This document shows positions 14,837-21,289 of a stretch of 21,289 nt of DNA, piece by piece. The DNA comes from CAZBWE01 sp964440735 (GTDB taxonomy: Bacteria > Planctomycetota > Phycisphaerae > Sedimentisphaerales > Anaerobacaceae), in assembly GCA_964440735.1 (NCBI GenBank), contig CAYTTK010000030.1:1-21289 (forward strand). Direction: 5' to 3'. A program made the translations under genes and the position numbers. The notes beneath the pieces are model-generated. The model was not told the DNA's origin and ran no database searches. It saw only the letters and a program-made list of their open reading frames with translations. Within the stretch, counting starts at the first letter, position 1. Each line of letters begins with the position of its first letter.

Positions 14837-16549
14837 ATGATAAATATCTATCCTAAACCGATATGTAAGCAAGCTCAGGCCTATTATTATGCGTATCTCC
14901 ACAGCCAGCCCCAAGAACATATCTCCACTGAAATATTTGCTCACATAGACAAATGCCACTTTTGTCGAGCTGGTGTTAATCGGCTCAAAATTATACTGGC
15001 CGAATCCGAAAAGCATACCGTCGAAAGCACTGGGCAAACCAATTCCACCATTACTACCAACCTAAGGCTTCATTTCGCCTATACAGGGGTATCCGTAACT
15101 TGTGGAACCGTTAGGCCGTTTCTACCCAGCCTGGCTGACCCTACTCTGGAGATTGGTGTGCCGACGCCTATAACGGTGCACCTTGAGAAATGTCAACAAT
15201 GTGCGAATGACCTGGAAACAATTCGACAGTTAAATCTCACCCATAAACAACTGCACCGATTAGGACAGCTTTTTGCCGAAGAATTTGCCGTCGATGCCCA
15301 GACCTGTGCAAAAGCCCAAAATGCTATAGACTCTGCCGGAGCAATAGATTTCAAAGGTATTTCGACCGAAACGTTGCAACATTTAAGTCTATGTCCGGAT
15401 TGCAGAAAGCGGCTGTACAATGAGCGCAAGACCATAAGCAAGAACCTTCCCCAGAATATAAAACAGTCACCAATACCATGTGACGCGATTTGCGCCGCTG
15501 ATATCTTCGATTATGTCGTACCGTACGGGATTAACCCTGATAGAGACCGGTATGCAATGTTTCGTAAGTCATTGACGTCGCACTTAATCAATTGCCCAAT
15601 ATGTCTGGATAAAATGCAGAAGTTGCACGATGCTGTGTACAGCATTTTGGAACGTCAGGAGTCTGGAATCGTTACCTGCTTCAAGTTAGGAAACTCTGCT
15701 CGAGATTCCATTGTGAGCAATCCTGACGAAGCGTATGAGGGTCAACCAATAGAAGTGCAAGTGTTTGACAAATCGAACGAAAGCGACACTATTGAATCCG
15801 GAAGCCCAGGTCCTAAGCTGGTCGAAGCACCGACGGAGGGGCTTAAGCCCAAACAAAGACTTTCAATAATTAGCATTAGACCGTTTATCAAACCCGCGGC
15901 TGTCGCAGCTGTCTTAATTTTAACAGGTATTCTTTTATTCATAAATAGTCCTGTCACCAAGGCGGCCTATCTCGGACACATTTACGAGGCTCTAAAGCAA
16001 ATCAAGAATGTTTATCTCACTACCTTTGTCCCCGAAAAGGCAACGCCGGCTCAGCAAATATGGATATCTCAAGAGTTAAATATCAAGATGTTTAAGACCG
16101 AAAAGCAATGCGTTCTGTGGGATATCAAGGGAAAATCCAAAAAATCAAAAGATGTGAATACAGGCGCAATTAAAATTGAAGAACTAAACAATGACGCACT
16201 TGCAAAAGTCGGGGAAACTATGAACGTGCCCTGGGGCCTGTTGCCCTTTAGCAATATATCTGCAGTACCCAAAGGTGCTAAATGGCAAAAGGTAACCGAT
16301 GAGAATATCGATACCAACATCGCCAACACAAAAGTATATGATTTAGTTTGGACTGACAAGGGCCTTAATGGCTCCATAATCCACAGAAGATGGCGCGGCT
16401 ATATAGGAATTAAGACAAAACTGCCGAAAAGAATTGAGTGGTGGGAGAAGCTCGCTGAAGACGAAGAATATGAGCTTACAACCGTTATTAACGTTGATTA
16501 TCCTTCCACCAGTGAAATCCAGGATGCTATTGAAGATGCTGGTTTTTAG
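14837..16549 (+). CDS. Membrane anti-sigma-like protein with four HC2 zinc fingers
   Basis: A 570-residue single-pass membrane protein. The cytoplasmic part carries four copies of the anti-sigma zinc-finger motif HxxxCxxC, each preceded by an upstream cysteine: HIDKCHFC (36-43), HLEKCQQC, HLSLCPDC and HLINCPIC. One transmembrane segment (about 350-372, PAAVAAVLILTGILLFI) follows a linker. The outer ~195 residues (IKNVYLTTFVPE, WRGYIGIKTKLPKRIEWW) form a domain I do not recognise. Finger-membrane-sensor is the layout of ZAS-type anti-sigma factors, which hold an ECF sigma factor at the membrane, but one finger is usual and four are not. No sigma-factor gene is adjacent in this window. The ribosome site is weak (AGAG). 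The gene converges on the prepilin gene with a 12-base gap. A role other than sigma control is possible. Confidence 0.8.
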   Translation: MINIYPKPICKQAQAYYYAYLHSQPQEHISTEIFAHIDKCHFCRAGVNRLKIILAESEKHTVESTGQTNSTITTNLRLHFAYTGVSVTCGTVRPFLPSLADPTLEIGVPTPITVHLEKCQQCANDLETIRQLNLTHKQLHRLGQLFAEEFAVDAQTCAKAQNAIDSAGAIDFKGISTETLQHLSLCPDCRKRLYNERKTISKNLPQNIKQSPIPCDAICAADIFDYVVPYGINPDRDRYAMFRKSLTSHLINCPICLDKMQKLHDAVYSILERQESGIVTCFKLGNSARDSIVSNPDEAYEGQPIEVQVFDKSNESDTIESGSPGPKLVEAPTEGLKPKQRLSIISIRPFIKPAAVAAVLILTGILLFINSPVTKAAYLGHIYEALKQIKNVYLTTFVPEKATPAQQIWISQELNIKMFKTEKQCVLWDIKGKSKKSKDVNTGAIKIEELNNDALAKVGETMNVPWGLLPFSNISAVPKGAKWQKVTDENIDTNIANTKVYDLVWTDKGLNGSIIHRRWRGYIGIKTKLPKRIEWWEKLAEDEEYELTTVINVDYPSTSEIQDAIEDAGF

Positions 16550-16561
16550 TCAGCCGTGCTT

Positions 16562-17383
16562 TTACTTATTTGATTGCCAAAGTGGTGAACGATTACTGTA
16601 GCTCTCGTCGCCAATTTCTTCAACAAGCAAATCATCTGCCCCGACACGGGCCATATGACCATCTGCAAATCCTACGTTAACCGTTTTGTTTGAATGACGG
16701 CCATCTATAGCATCTTGCTCACAATAAGGCGAGATAGTCCCCTCCTCGAGTCTTTCTTTATTAATCGACAGACCTGGGACATAAAAGAAATCTTCTCTTC
16801 CCACATTCTCAAAATACGGACTACATCCATTTGTGGCACCCAGCCAGCTTATAAGACTATATCCGCTATCAGCTATGAGCAGTGTTCTGGCTGGATGGCG
16901 AATCTGATTCAGGCCCAAAGGTGTTCCAAAAAATTCGTTATCTCCAACTTTCCGAGCATTCACGCAAATAGCCCGGTTCACCCCATAGTTTCCACAAAGG
17001 ATGTTTGCCTTCGGAAAAGGGTCCCTAATATTTCTGGATGGACACCAAAAAACTGTCCCTTCATCAAAATCTTCCCCCAGCGTGCCCACTAAGAAATGAA
17101 ACCACCACCAACCCATCGGGTCATGTGTATGAACTCCCGGAAATCCCCCCGGTGGTTTGGTCATAATAAGAGGAAGAGCATCGTTGAAGCCGTGAGGGAA
17201 GGTTCCATTTTCCTGCTCGTACATCGTCAAGGCCAGGACCAACTGCTTGAGATTTGACCCGCAGACAACCCCTCTGGTCTGCTGTCTGGCTGCACCTAAG
17301 GCCGGTAAAAGTATCCCCATAAGCATCGCTATTACCGCAATAACGACAAGCAATTCAACAAGTGTAAAACCTCCCTGTTTCAT
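16562..17383 (-). CDS. Type IV prepilin-like protein with C-terminal FADG motif
   Basis: A 273-residue protein starting MKQGG|FTLVELLVVIAV: a type III prepilin peptidase site (after Gly5) and a hydrophobic N-terminal helix ending at LLPALGAARQQ. This is characteristic of planctomycete pseudopilins of the DUF1559/H-x9-DG class. The rest is a globular domain with six cysteines and the late motif VNVGFADGHMARV, the FADGH signature of this class. Such proteins are numerous in planctomycetes; their role (secretion pseudopilus, surface lattice) is unsettled. An in-frame GTG at 17389 gives two more residues, but the promoter's -10 box ends at 17392, so transcription probably starts inside or after that codon and ATG 17383 is preferred. 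No ribosome site is visible. Confidence 0.88.
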   Translation of the reverse strand: MKQGGFTLVELLVVIAVIAMLMGILLPALGAARQQTRGVVCGSNLKQLVLALTMYEQENGTFPHGFNDALPLIMTKPPGGFPGVHTHDPMGWWWFHFLVGTLGEDFDEGTVFWCPSRNIRDPFPKANILCGNYGVNRAICVNARKVGDNEFFGTPLGLNQIRHPARTLLIADSGYSLISWLGATNGCSPYFENVGREDFFYVPGLSINKERLEEGTISPYCEQDAIDGRHSNKTVNVGFADGHMARVGADDLLVEEIGDESYSNRSPLWQSNK

Positions 17384-17391
17384 ATCCACAG

Positions 17392-17419
17392 ATTATACCA
17401 ATATCAACGCGGAAGTTAA
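17392..17419 (-). promoter_or_regulatory. Promoter giving a near-leaderless prepilin mRNA
   Basis: On the minus strand: TTAACT (17419-17414), 16 bases, TATAAT (17397-17392), then eight bases to ATG 17383. The transcript would begin at or within a few bases of the start codon. Confidence 0.5.
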
Positions 17420-17450
17420 GAAAAGATTTATGTATCGGAAAAAAATAATT

Positions 17451-17486
17451 AAAAAAAGACTATCTGGTAGGCAAAAGGCTACTGAT
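17451..17486 (-). terminator. Weak possible intrinsic terminator after the C39 gene
   Basis: On the minus strand an imperfect stem (ATC-GTAG / CTAC-GAT with an internal loop) is followed shortly by seven T (17457-17451). The stem is short and A/T-rich, so termination would be inefficient. The prepilin gene nevertheless has its own promoter downstream. Confidence 0.3.
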
Positions 17487-17498
17487 GTATTTGAAATA

Positions 17499-19196
17499 TC
17501 AATTATTGCACGCTCGTATATGCTTGCAATACGGTTCATCCTCGTCGCCGACACAGGCACCGGGATTATCTTTATCCTCTATGCAGTCGTATGATATACT
17601 TCCTATTATACCAACTCCGATGCAAATACCGCCCTGCTCGTCCTCTTTACAGCCATATCGCTCGAAATATATTCGGTATCGACCGCCGCAAACCCCATTA
17701 AACATCCCGGGGCAATATATTCTATCGCTTTGCTGAATCAGGTCTGTGCAGGAATAATAGCCAAACCCATCTTCATCCGAGCCCATTATTTTGTGCTGTT
17801 GCCCTTCGCCAATCTCGGTGTATGTTCCTTCCAAATCCAGAGGTTTATTGGAGAGCAAAAGGGCAGTACCTTCGCTCCAGTCTATACCGAAATGTTCAAG
17901 TTTAGTGCGATAGTAGAAGTTATTAGCATCTAAATCTATTATCCATACATACTCGTCGTCAATATGCTCGAGAACAACATAATGTTTTGCCCTTGGTAGA
18001 TGCAGAATTGCCTGACAGCTCTTTAGATTCTTGAGCGTTCGGATGTCTGTCTTGACCGCAAGACAGTGAAAACCTAACCCCCGGGCAAATTGTCGCAGTG
18101 CGTAAAGACTTGTCTCCTTGTTGGGCCCATTTACCAATCCAGCAAGTTTTTGGTCAGTGACATTCTTGCCTAACTGTTCCGAAATGTACTTCGTAGCTGC
18201 CATTGCACAGTTTTGAGTCTGCGTCCCGTGAGCCAACGCAATTTCAAGCCTGTCTAAAAAGAGCGAGTCTGTATTAACTTTGTTGGAATAGCGATATGAT
18301 AAAGGTTTATCTATAATCGACGAGTACCACTCCACCAACGCATCGGTTTCATACGCAACCTTAAAAAAATCCGGTTGGGGAATACTTGTATTGATAGAAG
18401 TGAGGTGCCATTCGTCATACGAAAACAATTCAGGTGGTTGTTTACTGTTGTCATACCGTTCAATAACAATGGTGGTGGGAACCCACTTGCCGGAGACTAT
18501 CTCATAATTACTATAGGTTTGTATGATAGTTGGACGACCAGCATAATTTAATGACCAGGATAATACTGCATAATCCTTTGAGGGGTCGAGCACAAAAACA
18601 ATTTCCATTGTGTCTGCCTTCTTAAGTTCCATTTGGACTTGTTTCCGGCCATCAACCTCCACCTCAATAGCTGATGATTCAGCGGCTGAAAGCTCTTCGT
18701 ATGTATAAACACCGTATCCCCAGGGAACGATTCCGGCAGTCAATGGACCATTGACTTTGACTGGTATGTCGCTTGGTTTTTCGGTGACGATTGCTTGGTT
18801 GCCTGGCCTAAAATACATCGTATACTGCTGACCATCCCAGGCAAATACACGCTTTTTGTTCCAATCCAGATCTAAATCATCCTGTGAAGATTTACCATTT
18901 GGTGCCGCTTGAGGCTGAGTTTGCCTGGTGTGTGAGTCTATGTTAATTTCCCAGTAGAATCTATCTCCATCATACTTTACAATAACGGTTGACTCGGTAA
19001 CATATCCACTTGACGCTTTATATTCCAGATGTTTGGCCTCAATCGTCCCGGCCGGAATCCAGGTATTCCTTGGTTGGTCTGTAAGCGTTTGAAAGATTTG
19101 CTGAATCTGTGATTGGTCCAGCTGTCTATCAGCAAAGGCAAAATCACCAGCGATAAACAACAAAATAACCGCTAATACAAAATCTCTTATCTTCAT
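17499..19196 (-). CDS. Secreted LolA-like / C39-peptidase-like protein with Cys-rich tail
   Basis: A 565-residue exported protein. ATG 19196 is chosen for its ribosome site AAGG seven bases upstream and the signal peptide MKIRDFVLAVILLFIAG ending near FAFA; an ATG at 19223 lacks a site. Residues about 25-300 are beta-rich and resemble LolA/outer-membrane-lipoprotein-sorting folds (WNKKRVFAWDGQQYTMYF). Residues about 315-450 form a C39-type papain-like domain: Cys330 in QNCAMAA with Gln326/328 upstream, His405 in AKHYVVLEH, and Asp421 in VWIIDLD. Known C39 domains cleave double-glycine leader peptides, usually inside ABC exporters; here the domain is exported and has no transporter. The last ~100 residues hold nine cysteines and no known fold. 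It is cotranscribed with the upstream dockerin-like gene (36 bases apart once the false gap is removed). The substrate is unknown. Confidence 0.75.
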   Translation of the reverse strand: MKIRDFVLAVILLFIAGDFAFADRQLDQSQIQQIFQTLTDQPRNTWIPAGTIEAKHLEYKASSGYVTESTVIVKYDGDRFYWEINIDSHTRQTQPQAAPNGKSSQDDLDLDWNKKRVFAWDGQQYTMYFRPGNQAIVTEKPSDIPVKVNGPLTAGIVPWGYGVYTYEELSAAESSAIEVEVDGRKQVQMELKKADTMEIVFVLDPSKDYAVLSWSLNYAGRPTIIQTYSNYEIVSGKWVPTTIVIERYDNSKQPPELFSYDEWHLTSINTSIPQPDFFKVAYETDALVEWYSSIIDKPLSYRYSNKVNTDSLFLDRLEIALAHGTQTQNCAMAATKYISEQLGKNVTDQKLAGLVNGPNKETSLYALRQFARGLGFHCLAVKTDIRTLKNLKSCQAILHLPRAKHYVVLEHIDDEYVWIIDLDANNFYYRTKLEHFGIDWSEGTALLLSNKPLDLEGTYTEIGEGQQHKIMGSDEDGFGYYSCTDLIQQSDRIYCPGMFNGVCGGRYRIYFERYGCKEDEQGGICIGVGIIGSISYDCIEDKDNPGACVGDEDEPYCKHIRACNN

Positions 19197-19404
19197 AAAA
19201 GTACCTTTTTTCTTAAGCTCCATTATCTATTACTAATTAGGGTCGTTCTNNNNNNNNNNNNNNNNNNNNNNNNNNNNNNNNNNNNNNNNNNNNNNNNNNN
19301 NNNNNNNNNNNNNNNNNNNNNNNNNNNNNNNNNNNNNNNNNNNNNNNNNATAAAAGTACCTTTTTTCTTAAGCTCCATTATCTATTACTAATTAGGGTCG
19401 TTCT
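19195..19404. repeat. Identical 55-base flanks around the second N gap
   Basis: 19195-19249 equals 19350-19404 and borders exactly 100 Ns, the same signature as at 8741-8950. The shared 55 bases contain the stop of the dockerin-like gene and the ribosome site of the C39 gene, so merging gives a normal compact operon. Confidence 0.92.
19250..19349. other. 100-N scaffold gap
   Basis: Exactly 100 Ns between two copies of a 55-base overlap. No sequence is likely to be missing here. Confidence 0.97.
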
Positions 19405-20665
19405 GGTGGATGAGAATGCCTTCCAGCTTAGGACATACATTTTCATTATCCGTGTTATATGACTCCCAGTTTATTAACTCCAGAGTAACGTCACCCTCTC
19501 CCTTGCAAGTGAATACGAAACTGGCTAAATTGCCATCTGATATCTGAGAATCCCAAGTCGTTCCAAATAATTCGATGCCCTCTTCTTGCCTTAAACCCGG
19601 GCCCCAATAAGCCGATTCTAGGTTGGGCCCCGCTAAAATTTGCGCGGTAGGGAGCGGGTCATTAGAATCTATCGGCGTATTATCAATAGAGCCAAGGTTC
19701 GTATCAGAAATGTCCACCTCAATATCAAACATACAAACATTATTCTCCTCCGTGGTCACCATTATTACATACAGTTTGATACTCTCGTTAACACCCATTG
19801 TAATCTCATTACTACCATTGAAATCAACAATACTATACGTGACATTTGGGTCTCCTTGACAACCTTCAATTGGGTCATCGGGGTCATTAGGGTCGCTATT
19901 CAAAGCACCCCACAACCAATATTCAGCAAAGAGTCCAAAGTCGTAAAAGTTAATATAGTTATTGCGGCTTATGTCGGCACCATCACACCAATTTGGGTCG
20001 TTACAGTCTGTGGCGCCCCAATATGAGGCAAATATTTCAAGGTCATAAAAATCGACCACCCCATCAAAGTTCAGGTCACGCGTGGGACTATGAGAGAAAC
20101 TGAGAAGATATTGCGGCACACTCCAGAATGCACTGTTATCAACGCTGCAATCGCCGTAATCGTAGAACCCTACGTAACATTCACCTACTTCGTCAGCATA
20201 ATAATCGATAACGAACCAGTCACCTGCGGCAAAATTACTATCATCGATGTCGTCAGTGGTGTAGAAGTCAAAACCCCATATATTTGAGTCTTTCCACGCA
20301 GTTACTCTTGCTAATTCGCCTGCCTCTGGATAATGCGAGCCAGTCCAATCCTTTACATAACTTTTTATCCCATACAGACGAAATAAATCTGATCTATTTG
20401 GTTCGAACAACAGTCTATTTGGGTCATAATCTCTTCCAGCCAAAGTTCCAAAAGCTCTATTTGGCCCTTCAATGAATAAGCCGCCGCCCCAAATATCCTT
20501 GCAATCTGAGCTTACAATAATATTGAGATGGTCCCCGACCATAACCTGGTCATTGAAATCGAAAGGGGTTACTCCGTCGGATTTACATACTCGCAGCGTA
20601 ATCTGTCCCGTTGCTATCGGAACGATGCAAAAAGCTAATATTAATACCACCGCTTTTTTCACCAT
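19388..20665 (-). CDS. Secreted cohesin-like protein with an internal dockerin repeat pair
   Basis: A 425-residue exported protein. The signal peptide (MVKKAVVLILAFCIVPIATG) is followed by a beta-sandwich (about 22-190, FNDQVMVGDHLNIIV) that looks cohesin-like. A type I dockerin-like pair lies at about 195-255, with calcium-loop patterns DLNFDGVVDFYDLEIFASYW and, less canonical, DISRNNYINFYDFGLFAEYW. A second cohesin-like sandwich (about 275-420, MFDIEVDISD, ASFVFTCKGEGDVTL) ends the protein. Such mosaics are common in Phycisphaerae and are thought to build surface or extracellular assemblies; no enzyme motif is present. The dockerin lies between domains rather than at the C terminus, which is unusual compared with clostridial cellulosomes. 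GGGAGG lies two bases before ATG 20665 but five before the next codon, GTG 20662, so GTG may be the real start. It is the first gene of the C39 operon. Confidence 0.8.
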   Translation of the reverse strand: MVKKAVVLILAFCIVPIATGQITLRVCKSDGVTPFDFNDQVMVGDHLNIIVSSDCKDIWGGGLFIEGPNRAFGTLAGRDYDPNRLLFEPNRSDLFRLYGIKSYVKDWTGSHYPEAGELARVTAWKDSNIWGFDFYTTDDIDDSNFAAGDWFVIDYYADEVGECYVGFYDYGDCSVDNSAFWSVPQYLLSFSHSPTRDLNFDGVVDFYDLEIFASYWGATDCNDPNWCDGADISRNNYINFYDFGLFAEYWLWGALNSDPNDPDDPIEGCQGDPNVTYSIVDFNGSNEITMGVNESIKLYVIMVTTEENNVCMFDIEVDISDTNLGSIDNTPIDSNDPLPTAQILAGPNLESAYWGPGLRQEEGIELFGTTWDSQISDGNLASFVFTCKGEGDVTLELINWESYNTDNENVCPKLEGILIHQNDPN

Positions 20666-20835
20666 TGCCTCCCTTGTGCGCAGCCTCCTCTCACATCAAT
20701 ACGATGGCGTCCCTACCCTTATACTCCTTCCGTGCTTAGTCTATACAATGTTCGACTTTCTTGGAGGGAAACTTTAGAAATGCAACAAAGCCCCCCTCCT
20801 CCATATTAGTTAAAGACCCTACTATCTATATATTG

Positions 20836-20864
20836 AATATAACCCGCCATCAAGCTGATGTCAA
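20836..20864 (-). promoter_or_regulatory. Consensus promoter of the dockerin/C39 operon
   Basis: On the minus strand: TTGACA (20864-20859), a 17-base spacer, TATATT (20841-20836). The start point would be near 20829, leaving about 165 bases of leader rich in G/A blocks before the gene. Confidence 0.7.
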
Positions 20865-21195
20865 GAAAAATGTCGTTTTTTTAATAAAAAAAAAGCCGCT
20901 TTGTATTAAAATTAAAGGCCTGTGAGAGAAAGGTCGCTTCGGCTAGTTAATTACTTGTAAACCACTTATAATCCTCATTTTTGGCCAAAAAATGGGCCAT
21001 AAACTGCTATCTGAAAAACGCTTATGGAAGTTACTTCGGATTAGAAATCCGTTTTGTGTTGTTTACTTTGTTCTTTCAAACAGCACAACAGCCAGTTGCC
21101 GCAGCGTGTCGGCTTTTTATCGATACCTCAATACTTAGCCCCCAATTTGCTGCGGGATTTTATATTTAGACCTCAGTTTTACCGGCGGTTAAGGA
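20865..21195. other. Intergenic stretch with no supported gene
   Basis: A 48-codon plus-strand ORF (20993-21139) has no ribosome site or family resemblance. A near-perfect palindrome (CATTTTTGGCCAAAAAATG, 20976-20994) and a small CGGATT/AATCCG hairpin near 21038-21052 are present, with no evident role. Confidence 0.4.
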
Positions 21196-21289
21196 CTAAT
21201 GTCGGTAATCGTGCCAGCCCGCAGCTGTTGGAATATATTTACCCTGCAGCCAGATATCCCCCGGCAAAATACCTTCAAGCAGTCGTTCA
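21196..21289 (-). CDS. 3' end of an unrecognised minus-strand gene
   Basis: The frame is open from the right edge of the window to TAG 21198-21196, giving the last 30 residues, which include LPGDIWLQGKYIPTAAGWHD. Composition (Trp, Gly, Pro in turns) looks coding and no stop interrupts. The family cannot be told from so little sequence. It would be transcribed in the same direction as the dockerin-like gene, 331 bases before that gene's promoter. Confidence 0.5.
   Translation of the reverse strand, partial: ERLLEGILPGDIWLQGKYIPTAAGWHDYRH

Noticed and set aside
20993..21139. 48-codon plus-strand ORF
   Set aside because: No ribosome site, no domain pattern, and an internal hairpin; likely chance.

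Overview
The window looks like a piece of a metagenome-assembled scaffold from a Phycisphaerae-type member of the Planctomycetota. That assignment is inferred from a dockerin-like secreted protein, a type IV prepilin-like protein with the planctomycete-style C-terminal FADG motif, a C39-peptidase protein, and tandem HC2 zinc fingers. No rRNA, tRNA or CRISPR array was seen. Two 100-N gaps (8796-8895 and 19250-19349) are each flanked by the same 55 bases on both sides. This pattern suggests contigs that overlapped by one 55-mer and were padded, so the Ns and one flank copy are probably not real DNA.

Left part (1-4885), signalling. It holds the 3' end of an OmpR-family regulator, a small secreted beta-sandwich protein with its own promoter (728-1213), an IS3-type remnant, and a histidine kinase / FixJ-like response regulator operon. 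A 925-bp tandem duplication (2877-4726) inside that operon has created an extra in-frame chimera, a receiver joined to a kinase ATPase domain.

Middle left (5101-8054), defence and debris. A divergent two-gene unit encodes an amino-DNA-methyltransferase and a GIY-YIG nuclease, a likely restriction-modification pair with a clear promoter and an inverted repeat over its -10 box. About 780 bp of gene remnants follow.

Centre (8151-14099), the most interesting block. It runs: secreted subunit 1, a duplicated leader with an SD-bearing hairpin, secreted subunit 2, a PapD-like two-domain chaperone, and a long outer-membrane usher-like protein. The usher reading frame is split in two at a nine-A run that contains the slippery heptamer A AAA AAG. 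Read with a -1 shift it becomes one protein of about 1205 residues: signal peptide, two ~270-residue NEW3/COG1470-like modules, a beta-barrel, and two carboxypeptidase-regulatory-like domains. I read the block as a divergent chaperone-usher-like surface-fibre system. The protein at 728-1213 is a paralogue of subunit 1 and may belong to the same system.

Right part (14837-21289). It holds a membrane anti-sigma-like protein with four HxxxCxxC fingers and, convergent to it, a minus-strand group. That group has a cohesin-like/dockerin secreted protein, then a LolA-like/C39-peptidase protein with a cysteine-rich tail (same operon, promoter at 20836-20864), then a prepilin-like protein with its own promoter and almost no leader. 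The window closes with the 3' end of an unrecognised minus-strand gene.
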